Shown piece by piece: positions 1 through 5,206 of a stretch of DNA of 5,206 bases. Below the pieces are notes generated by a model. It did no database searches. It was not told the origin of the DNA and saw only the letters and a program-made list of their open reading frames with translations. The position numbers were made by a program, and so were the translations under genes. The stretch spans positions 1 through 5,206 of the forward strand of contig CAZYXP010000236.1 of NCBI GenBank assembly GCA_964651325.1. Reading direction: 5' to 3'. The stretch comes from JADFOB01 sp964651325 (GTDB lineage Bacteria > Planctomycetota > Phycisphaerae > UBA1845). The stretch's first letter is position 1. Each line of letters begins with the position of its first letter.

Positions 1-2
1 GG

Positions 3-488
3 AGTTTGGCCAATGTGTTTGCGGCCGGTGAGCGTATTGAGGTCGTAGACGCCGCCAAACCGACTTCAGGCCATCCCGAGACGCTGACGGGCCTCATGGC
101 GACAGGGCAGGTGGACCAGGTGTCCTACCAGTTTGGGTTGCAGGCTGGCGAAAGATGGATCGCGGACGCTGAGCGGGGCGATCTGACACCCGTGCGAACG
201 CCGGGTGGCGCGCGTCCGTCGGTGTTGCCTGAGGCGGGGCTGAGCCCAGAGTTGGCGTTCGATCAGGCGCGTGCCGGTGGTGTCGTGCAGGCGCCCAGGA
301 CCGTGCGCACAGCCGCGCGAACGCAGGGGACCAACCCGATTCGTTCGTTGCTGAGTTCCGGGCTTCCCAGTGAGGTCGTGGTGGGTCGTCGAATTGTGAC
401 TGCGCGTTTCCTTGGAATTCGCGGCGGCATTCGAATCAATCCTAACTTCGATCCGCTGATCAAGCTGGCTGGAAGACCAGGCAGATAG
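3..488 (+). CDS. Unrecognised protein, C-terminal part (5' end probably cut by window edge)
   Basis: The frame is open from the first complete codon at the left edge to a TAG at 486-488, giving about 161 residues. I do not recognise a family. The visible protein has no long hydrophobic segment, no cysteine and no obvious catalytic motif. It is rich in Gly, Ala, Arg and Pro, with a basic C-terminal end (GGIRINPNFDPLIKLAGRPGR region). Third codon positions are mostly G/C, as in the large gene downstream, which supports real coding over the overlapping antisense frame. The start is uncertain. The frame may begin outside the window. Alternatively GTG at 15-17 could be a start, because GGAG at 1-4 lies 10 bases before it. 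It is followed by 129 bases and then the lipoprotein gene on the same strand. A hairpin at 501-526 lies between them, so co-transcription is uncertain. Confidence 0.6.
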   Translation, partial: SLANVFAAGERIEVVDAAKPTSGHPETLTGLMATGQVDQVSYQFGLQAGERWIADAERGDLTPVRTPGGARPSVLPEAGLSPELAFDQARAGGVVQAPRTVRTAARTQGTNPIRSLLSSGLPSEVVVGRRIVTARFLGIRGGIRINPNFDPLIKLAGRPGR

Positions 489-500
489 CCAACAACATGG

Positions 501-526
501 CCGCCGAGTCAACGGACGTTCGGCGG
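501..526 (+). terminator. Intergenic hairpin after the first gene, possible weak terminator
   Basis: A perfect 7-bp stem pairs 501-507 (CCGCCGA) with 520-526 (TCGGCGG) around a 12-base loop. It starts 12 bases after the stop of the first gene. No T-run follows, so it is not a classical intrinsic terminator. It could slow polymerase, protect an mRNA end, or be a chance GC-rich palindrome. The same stem core recurs in the hairpin at the other end of the large gene. Confidence 0.4.
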
Positions 527-604
527 ATCGATGCATTTCGGCATGGAAGCGTCTAATTGCTGTATTCGCGCGCCTCATTGCGGCGACGCAGGTAGAAATG
601 AAGA

Positions 605-611
605 GAGAGGA
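605..611 (+). promoter_or_regulatory. Ribosome binding site that fixes the start of the large lipoprotein
   Basis: The purine-rich GAGAGGA lies 6 bases before ATG at 618. This spacing is ideal, and a lipoprotein signal peptide begins exactly at that ATG. The frame is open further upstream to an ATG at 531, but that would add 29 residues (with three cysteines and no hydrophobic character) ahead of the signal peptide and has no comparable ribosome binding site. ATG 618 is therefore preferred. Confidence 0.8.
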
Positions 612-617
612 CTAGTT

Positions 618-689
618 ATGGGGCTTAAGAGATTCTGCTCGCTGACCGCATGTTCCCTGTTGACGCTGCCATTGATCATGGGCGGATGT
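618..689 (+). other. Lipoprotein (type II) signal peptide with lipobox Cys24
   Basis: The first 24 residues have a short basic n-region (Lys4, Arg5), a hydrophobic stretch (about residues 9-21) and end in L-I-M-G-G-C. Gly at -1 and -2 fits signal peptidase II, although Met at -3 is less usual than Leu. Pro25 and Pro26 follow the lipidated Cys. There is no Asp at +2, the residue that in Enterobacteria holds lipoproteins in the inner membrane; that rule may not apply in this organism. Confidence 0.8.
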
Positions 690-3600
690 CCACCAGCGGC
701 CACCGTCGTTCCTGCGGATTGTATCGCGACGGGCCAGTGTGTGCCTGACCAGGCAAATCAGCCTTTAACCCAAGAGCGCCCGCTCACAGCGGCATTGTCG
801 TCTAGCCGGCCGATTGTGATTCGTGGTGACGTGGCCGAGGGTACCGCGGTCATCACGGCCATAAGTTCGGTCAACGCTCAGTTTGAGTGGAGCGTGGACG
901 TCCCGTCCGCGTTCGCCTCGGCCGAGTCTTTCCTGTCCTTCTGCGCGGGTCCGGCCAACGGTTGCAATCCGCTCTCAGACGGCCCCAATATCGGAACCCG
1001 AGACTTCCTGCGCATTTCGGAAATCCTCGACGACCCCGGCGCTCAAGGGAGCGGCGTGACGATTCGCGTCATGGTAACCGCCGTGGACGAAAACGACGTG
1101 CCGTTCGGCGATCCGATCGAGCAAGCGGTGACGATTACCATCGAGCGTCGAGCCGCTGAATTGGCCCTCGCCCTGACGCATCCCGCACGAATCGCTCCCA
1201 GCGAAACGGTGACCATTTCCGCGCTGATCAGTGGCGGGAGTCCGTTTGCCTACCAGGGCGGAGCCGGGGAAGCGAATCAATGCCCGTCAAGTTCGTTTAC
1301 ATCAGCGGATGCGTCGGACAAGCTTCGAACCCTACCTCCGCTTGCAGAGGGCGGATCGCCGGAGCCTGTTCTTTCGCCCGATAACCAGGTGCCATTTTGC
1401 ATTTCCGCGTTGGTTCGCGAAGACGGCCTCGATGCCGATGATGGTGAAATCGCATTCCAGCCGGTGGACGGCTCAGCACTCTTTGAAGTCACCAACGACG
1501 GCAACACCCGCGTCATTTTCAGCTATACCGCACCGGAAGCCCAAGGCTCCGTCGCGGTCGATTTCGTGGTAACCGACGGGCGCGGTACACAAATCGCCCA
1601 AACCGCGGCCATCGAGGTGGCCTCCGCCGACCAACTGGTTATTTCCCAGGCGTTGGCGACACGGACGGAAATCGCGCCCGGCGAAACGACCCGCATAGAA
1701 GTCGTAGCGACCGGCGGCGAAGCACCCTATTCCGTTGCCTTCGCGCTTCTAGGTGGCAGCCCCATTGGTGCCTTGGGGAGCGGCTCCTGCAGCATCCCCC
1801 GGGCGGGCGGCTCGTGCAGTGTCGATTACAACGCCCCGGTGGATCAGGTGGGGCCTGTGCAAGTTCGGGTAACGGTGACGGACGCCATCGGCATCGTCGC
1901 CAATCAAACCGCAACGTTGAGCGTCAAGGCGCCGCTGCTAACGGTGGCCCTTCGATCGGACAGCACTTCGCTGCAACCCAATGCGTCAACCGGCGTGGAG
2001 GCGACAATTGCCGGCGGTACCGCTCCGTACGACATCTGCTTCAAATTGGAATCGACGACGGGCAGCCTTGGCTCGCTGACCTTGGCCAATCCGGGAACCT
2101 GTACCCCCATCCAGGTCGACGGCATCGGATCGTTAAGCCAATGTGTGTGCGGCGTCGGTTCTCTTGAGTCCTTACTCCAAATCGAATCGGGCACGTTTAC
2201 GGCTCCTTCGGCTGCGGCGACATCGACCGTACGCGTGGCGGTTCGGGATGCGGTTCAAGGAAGCCCCATCGCACTCGATGCGGTCAACGTGGTTGTGGAA
2301 AGCGCGGGTTCCGGCGGGACCGGCGGCGGCGGTTCGGGCGTGATTTCAATTGCCTCGCTCACCGCTGCAAAGACTCAAATATGTGTGGGCGAAGCGGTGA
2401 ACCTCAATGTCGTCACGAGCGGTGGAACGGGTTTGATCGGTTTCGCCTGGTCTCTGCAATCCGGAGTCGGCTCGCTCAGTGGCAGCACAACCGCGTCCCC
2501 CCAATTCACGGGCACGACGGCGGGAACGACCAGCATCAGCGTCGTGGTCAATGAAGGCGGTGGCTCCACCGCGACCGGATCGATCACGATTACGACCTTT
2601 GCCAATCCCACGGCCAGCGCCGGCTTGGATGGAGCGGATGCGGATACCGACCCCGATCCGCTTGAGATTTGTGAGAACGACTCCAGCGGCCTAGCGCTTG
2701 GGGGCGCGCCGACTGCCACGGGCGGGACCGGTGCATACACGTACGCCTGGACCTTGTCGGATGGAAGCATCGGCACGATTGACAACACGATCGCGCCCAA
2801 TCCCACATTCTCACCGAGCCCTGGCTCGGGGGGATCCACGGTGACAGCCTGTGTGACGGTTTCAGACGGTCCCGCGGTTTGCACCCATCAGAGTTGCGTG
2901 GAGATTACCGTCAGTCCTTTTCCATTGGCTGCGGCGGTTAGTGATGCGGCCAACATCTGCTCCGGCGAATCGATTCTGCTCACCGCCACGCCGGACACAG
3001 CGGGTTTGAATTACGCTTGGACCGGCTCGGGATCGATTGCGGATCCCAGCATGCGGATCACCTCGGCCACACCGCCGACCAACTCGGATCCGAGCAACGC
3101 GGTAAGCCATAACTACTCGGTGGCGGTTACGGATGCCAACCTGTGCAGCGGCGCGGCCACGACCGGCGTCGTTGTCCATGGCAATCCCGACGCCACCATC
3201 ACGGCGCCCAACGTCTGCGCGAACGTGACTGGCGTGACGGCGTCAGTGCCGGAGCTACTGGGTGCGACGTATGCATGGTCGGTCAGCGCGGGAGCCACCG
3301 GCGTCACCGGGCTAACCACCAACGAGATCACTTTCGACGTGGCCACGGTGGACGTCGTGCTCAACGTCGATGTCACTTCAGCTGCCGGCTGTATCACCAG
3401 CGCGACGCCCAAGACCGTGGTGGTGGCCGCCAGCCCAACGGTCGACATCGCCACGGACAGCGACGTACCCAATCCCGCCAATCCGGCGGTTTGCGTGGCG
3501 TCCGCCGGAAACCAGGCTACGGTTCCGGTCGTGCCGGGGGCAACTTCGTACAACTGGACCATCACCCCGGCCGGGGCGGGAACGATCACCTTCGGCCAGG

Positions 3601-5090
3601 GGACCACTTCGATCCTCTACACCGCCACGGCCGGTGCGGGCGCGGATACGGTTCACCTGCATGTTGACATTCTCAGCCCGGGGTGCGTCACCGTTGGCGA
3701 CATCGACGTGGACGTGTTCGACCCATCTTCGGGTGGCGCGTTCGGCTGCGACGATGCCATCGAGTGTACGCTGGACGTGTGCGGCAAGGGTGTTTGCAGC
3801 AACCCCAACGTGGCCGCGGGCTCGCTTTGCAACGGCGGGCTGGACACGGGCGAATGCGACAATCCCGATACGTGCGACGGCGCCGGCGCTTGCCTTTCGA
3901 ATCAAGTGCTCGCGGCTTCCCCTTGCGGCGACGCCGGGTCGGAATGTGTCATCCAGGATACGTGTGATGGGGCAGGCGCTTGTACCGACAATGGCTTTGT
4001 CACCACCGGAACGAGCTGTGGCGATGCAGGAACCCAGTGCACCAATCAGGACACCTGCGACGGGGCGGGCAGTTGTGCGGACAATGGCTTCGTCTCTTCG
4101 GGCACAGCCTGCGGCGACGCGGCTTCGGATTGCTCCGCTCAGGACACCTGCGATGGGGCCGGGACATGCGAGGTCAATCACCTCACCGACGGCACTGCCT
4201 GCACCGATGACGGCAACGATTGCCTACAGGATTTCTGCACCAACGGAGCGTGTATTCACCCACCGCACGGAGCCGGTACGATCTGCGGCGATGTCGCGAA
4301 CGAATGCTCCGCACAGGATACCTGTGACGGAGCCGGCGGATGCTTGGCCAATGACTTGGGCGCGGGCACTCTTTGCGGTGACGCGGCCACCGAATGTTCC
4401 ATGCAGGACACGTGCGACGGTGCGGGCACCTGTGACGTCAACGACGAAGCCGTCGGAACGAGTTGCGGCGATGCGGGTACGGAGTGCGTGAATCAGGACA
4501 CCTGCGACGGGTCCGGCGGTTGCACGGACAACGCTTTTGTCTCCGCGGGCACAACCTGCGGTGACGCAGCCACCGAATGTTCCATGCAAGACACTTGTGA
4601 CGGTGCGGGCACCTGCGACGTCAACGATGAAGCCGCCGGAACGAGTTGCGGCGATGCGGGTACGGAATGCGTGAATCAGGACACCTGCGACGGGTCCGGC
4701 GGTTGCACGGACAACGCTTTTGTCTCCGCGGGCACAACCTGCGGTGACGCAGCCACCGAATGTTCCATGCAAGACACTTGTGACGGTGCGGGCACCTGTG
4801 ACGTCAACGATGAACCCGCCGGAACGACCTGCGGCGATGCCGGCACGGACTGCGTGATTCAGGACACCTGCGACGGAACCGGGACCTGCCTTGACAGCGG
4901 CTTTGAAACCGCCGGCACGCTCTGCGACGACGGGTCCGCCGGGACATGCGAGGATGTCTGTGACGGCACCGGGGCGTGTGCCGGCCATGTGACCGACGTC
5001 GAAGGCCCGCTGGGTGATCCGACGTGCAGCGACGGAATCGATAACGATTGCGATGGGCTTATGGACGGCGCGGATCCAGATTGCAATTGA
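618..5090 (+). CDS. Large multi-repeat surface lipoprotein: Ig/PKD-like units, cysteine-rich repeats, EF-hand-like acidic tail
   Basis: The gene encodes 1490 residues. Residues 1-24 form a lipoprotein signal (basic MGLKR start, hydrophobic core, cleavage before Cys24), so the mature protein should be lipid-anchored. Residues 55-179 look beta-rich. Three Ig-like units follow at about 180-337, 338-439 and 440-561, with recurring 'IAPxET' and 'GGxxPY' motifs. A Gly/Ser linker spans 562-574. Five PKD-like units follow at about 575-664, 665-768, 769-856, 857-939 and 940-1043, with an early Cys and, in four of them, YxW or YNW (Phe-Ala-Trp in the first). Fourteen cysteine-rich repeats span 1044-1469, typically C-x6-C-x5-C-x5-C. 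The end, 1470-1490, carries a DGIDNDCDG tail. Such modules are known from bacterial adhesins and surface scaffolds; no catalytic motif is visible. I infer an extracellular binding or structural role with unknown ligand. There is no PEP-CTERM, LPXTG or other C-terminal sorting motif. Transcription probably ends at the hairpin at 5172-5197. Confidence 0.9.
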   Translation: MGLKRFCSLTACSLLTLPLIMGGCPPAATVVPADCIATGQCVPDQANQPLTQERPLTAALSSSRPIVIRGDVAEGTAVITAISSVNAQFEWSVDVPSAFASAESFLSFCAGPANGCNPLSDGPNIGTRDFLRISEILDDPGAQGSGVTIRVMVTAVDENDVPFGDPIEQAVTITIERRAAELALALTHPARIAPSETVTISALISGGSPFAYQGGAGEANQCPSSSFTSADASDKLRTLPPLAEGGSPEPVLSPDNQVPFCISALVREDGLDADDGEIAFQPVDGSALFEVTNDGNTRVIFSYTAPEAQGSVAVDFVVTDGRGTQIAQTAAIEVASADQLVISQALATRTEIAPGETTRIEVVATGGEAPYSVAFALLGGSPIGALGSGSCSIPRAGGSCSVDYNAPVDQVGPVQVRVTVTDAIGIVANQTATLSVKAPLLTVALRSDSTSLQPNASTGVEATIAGGTAPYDICFKLESTTGSLGSLTLANPGTCTPIQVDGIGSLSQCVCGVGSLESLLQIESGTFTAPSAAATSTVRVAVRDAVQGSPIALDAVNVVVESAGSGGTGGGGSGVISIASLTAAKTQICVGEAVNLNVVTSGGTGLIGFAWSLQSGVGSLSGSTTASPQFTGTTAGTTSISVVVNEGGGSTATGSITITTFANPTASAGLDGADADTDPDPLEICENDSSGLALGGAPTATGGTGAYTYAWTLSDGSIGTIDNTIAPNPTFSPSPGSGGSTVTACVTVSDGPAVCTHQSCVEITVSPFPLAAAVSDAANICSGESILLTATPDTAGLNYAWTGSGSIADPSMRITSATPPTNSDPSNAVSHNYSVAVTDANLCSGAATTGVVVHGNPDATITAPNVCANVTGVTASVPELLGATYAWSVSAGATGVTGLTTNEITFDVATVDVVLNVDVTSAAGCITSATPKTVVVAASPTVDIATDSDVPNPANPAVCVASAGNQATVPVVPGATSYNWTITPAGAGTITFGQGTTSILYTATAGAGADTVHLHVDILSPGCVTVGDIDVDVFDPSSGGAFGCDDAIECTLDVCGKGVCSNPNVAAGSLCNGGLDTGECDNPDTCDGAGACLSNQVLAASPCGDAGSECVIQDTCDGAGACTDNGFVTTGTSCGDAGTQCTNQDTCDGAGSCADNGFVSSGTACGDAASDCSAQDTCDGAGTCEVNHLTDGTACTDDGNDCLQDFCTNGACIHPPHGAGTICGDVANECSAQDTCDGAGGCLANDLGAGTLCGDAATECSMQDTCDGAGTCDVNDEAVGTSCGDAGTECVNQDTCDGSGGCTDNAFVSAGTTCGDAATECSMQDTCDGAGTCDVNDEAAGTSCGDAGTECVNQDTCDGSGGCTDNAFVSAGTTCGDAATECSMQDTCDGAGTCDVNDEPAGTTCGDAGTDCVIQDTCDGTGTCLDSGFETAGTLCDDGSAGTCEDVCDGTGACAGHVTDVEGPLGDPTCSDGIDNDCDGLMDGADPDCN
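1155..2300 (+). repeat. Three Ig-like protein repeats (N-terminal group)
   Basis: Diverged units begin near 1155, 1629 and 1935. Each opens with a hydrophobic strand, then a Pro/Ser-rich turn (IAPSET, IAPGET, LQPNAS), a second strand, and a Gly-Gly turn (GGSPF, GGEAPY, GGTAPY). Each closes with a Val-rich strand such as VTVTD or VAVRD. This is the usual signature of bacterial Ig/cadherin-like stalk domains. The first unit carries an insertion of about 50 residues with two cysteines. A less clear related region precedes them at about 780-1154. The exact fold family (PKD, Big or cadherin-like) cannot be decided by eye. Confidence 0.7.
2301..2339 (+). other. Gly/Ser-rich interdomain linker
   Basis: Residues 562-574 are almost entirely Gly and Ser with one Ala and one Thr. 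The linker lies exactly between the last cysteine-poor Ig-like unit and the first cysteine-bearing PKD-like unit. It probably acts as a flexible hinge, and marks a boundary between two arrays of different origin. Confidence 0.75.
2340..3746 (+). repeat. Five PKD-like Ig units with a conserved early cysteine
   Basis: Units begin near 2340, 2610, 2922, 3186 and 3435. Each has a Cys shortly after its start (QICVGE, EICEND, NICSGE, NVCANV, AVCVAS). The core follows: FAW in the first, then YAW, YAW, YAW and YNW. Each ends in a Val/Thr-rich strand. In the last three a second Cys stands just before that final strand (NLCSG, AGCIT, PGCVT), and the second unit has several late cysteines. This matches the C-x-G ... 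YxW ... C layout of PKD-like repeats in long bacterial surface proteins such as those of Bacteroidota. The cysteine pair would plausibly form a disulfide clamping each unit. Confidence 0.7.
3747..5024 (+). repeat. Fourteen-unit cysteine-rich repeat array
   Basis: Units start at the first Cys codon at 3747, 3828, 3924, 4017, 4110, 4200, 4284, 4374, 4464, 4557, 4647, 4740, 4830 and 4923. Most are 30 or 31 residues with four cysteines, C-x6-C-x5-C-x5-C, built around QDTCDGAGTC and ending in a Gly-Thr before the next Cys. The DTCDG core and spacing resemble disintegrin-like repeats seen in large secreted proteins of Myxococcota and Planctomycetota. Units 1 and 6 differ (C-x5/6-C-x4-C-x4-C, 27 and 28 residues) and resemble the Dictyostelium-type CTxDxCxxGxC repeat. 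Unit 14 is irregular (C-x7-C-x3-C-x5-C). All cysteines in a unit are probably disulfide-bonded, giving a stiff, protease-resistant rod outside the cell. Confidence 0.85.
4374..4829 (+). repeat. 183-bp tandem direct repeat, about 2.5 copies
   Basis: Copy 1 is 4374-4556, copy 2 is 4557-4739, and a half copy is 4740-4829. Aligned by eye, copies 1 and 2 differ at 8 of 183 positions, and the half copy differs from copy 2 at 4 of 90. The segment 4485-4615 is identical to 4668-4798 (131 bases). The period is two protein repeats (30 + 31 residues), so gain or loss of a copy keeps the frame. Seven of the eight differences between copies 1 and 2 are silent; the exception is Val to Ala. Confidence 0.93.
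5025..5087 (+). other. C-terminal acidic Cys tail with EF-hand-like calcium loop
   Basis: The last 21 residues (1470-1490) follow the C-x-DGIDNDCDG pattern often found at the ends of secreted proteins of Planctomycetota and Myxococcota and annotated there as a putative metal-binding (MopE-like) motif. Residues 1475-1486 place Asp at loop positions 1, 3, 5, 9 and 12 and Gly at 6, which fits a canonical EF-hand calcium loop, with Met at 8. Cysteines are at 1470, 1478 and 1489. Calcium binding is an inference; no flanking helices are evident. Confidence 0.65.
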
Positions 5091-5102
5091 CGCCGATTCA
5101 TG

Positions 5103-5126
5103 AGTGGGCCGCGGTTGTGGCCCGCT
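5103..5126 (+). terminator. Hairpin just after the large gene
   Basis: A 10-bp stem, including two G-T wobble pairs, joins 5103-5112 with 5117-5126 around a GGTT tetraloop. It starts 12 bases after the stop codon. Only a broken T-rich stretch follows, so it is a weak terminator on its own. It may act with the stronger hairpin downstream or stabilise the mRNA 3' end. Confidence 0.45.
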
Positions 5127-5171
5127 AATCGGTTGGCTTTGTGAAGCGAAACGTTTTGAAACCAACATGTT

Positions 5172-5206
5172 CCCGCCGATTCACCCGGATCGGCGGGGCG
5201 TGTTTT
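5172..5206 (+). terminator. Probable Rho-independent terminator of the large gene
   Basis: A perfect 9-bp GC-rich stem pairs 5172-5180 (CCCGCCGAT) with 5189-5197 (ATCGGCGGG) around an 8-base loop. It is followed by GCGTG and four Ts that reach the window end; the T-run may continue beyond. No T-run stands on the opposite side, so it points to plus-strand termination. Confidence 0.7.

Noticed and set aside
528..557. Possible promoter (TCGATG, 18-base gap, TCTAAT)
   Set aside because: The -35 match is poor (3 of 6) and the promoter consensus of this organism is unknown, so it is not above chance.
66..578. 170-codon antisense open frame over the first gene
   Set aside because: Its translation is rich in Arg, His, Thr and Ser with no motif, and the plus-strand frame has better codon composition. 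The plus frame was preferred, although neither was recognised.
598..615. Five-codon leader frame ending just before the lipoprotein start
   Set aside because: It has only a weak AGG upstream, its codons simply overlay the ribosome binding site, and nothing suggests attenuation.
531..617. Upstream in-frame ATG at 531 as start of the large protein
   Set aside because: It would put 29 non-hydrophobic residues ahead of a clear lipoprotein signal peptide and lacks the good ribosome binding site seen before ATG 618.
3378..4181. 267-codon antisense open frame
   Set aside because: It lies wholly within the lipoprotein gene, has no domain signal, and is Arg/Ala-rich as expected for a shadow frame.
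3370..4491. 373-codon plus-strand open frame in another frame of the large gene
   Set aside because: Arg/Pro/Ala-rich low-information translation, typical of an out-of-frame reading of GC-rich coding DNA; the true frame has clear domain repeats.
4374..4829. CRISPR-like array
   Set aside because: The repeats are long, contiguous, in frame and protein-coding, with no spacers of unrelated sequence.
4224..5168. Long antisense open frame (314 codons) opposite the cysteine-rich array
   Set aside because: It is a shadow of the high-GC repeat array: its own repeats mirror the sense repeats, it has no recognisable domain, and it begins inside the downstream hairpin region.

Overview
The window holds one very large surface-protein gene, the 3' part of an unrecognised gene before it, and a hairpin-rich 3' end. 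All convincing coding is on the plus strand. Third codon positions are mostly G/C. The main product is a secreted, lipid-anchored, multi-repeat protein ending in a C-x-DGIDNDCDG-type tail. That style is common in Planctomycetota (Phycisphaerae-like genomes especially) and Myxococcota. This assignment is an inference from protein style only: the window has no rRNA or housekeeping marker.

Layout. (1) Positions 3-488: a reading frame open to the left edge, the C-terminal part (or possibly nearly all) of a protein I do not recognise. (2) 489-617: a 129-base intergenic region with a hairpin at 501-526 and a good Shine-Dalgarno sequence at 605-611. (3) 618-5090: a 1490-residue predicted lipoprotein. 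It has, in order, a lipoprotein signal peptide (Cys24), an N-terminal beta-rich region, three Ig-like units, a Gly/Ser linker (562-574), five PKD-like Ig units with conserved cysteines, fourteen cysteine-rich repeats (1044-1469), and a 21-residue acidic tail with an EF-hand-like loop. (4) 5091-5206: two hairpins; the second runs into a T-rich end and is probably the transcription terminator.

The large protein shows no enzymatic motif. Its make-up (lipid anchor, Ig-like stalk, disulfide-rich repeats, possible calcium-binding tail) suggests a long extracellular adhesin or structural protein, but the ligand and role cannot be read from sequence.

The most notable signals are a recent in-frame 183-bp tandem duplication inside the cysteine-rich array, with a 131-base perfect repeat; a mosaic of two repeat families within that array; and two hairpins with the same stem and similar loops on either side of the gene. 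I see no mobile element, CRISPR array, RNA gene or multi-gene system. The window does not by itself show a new biological system.
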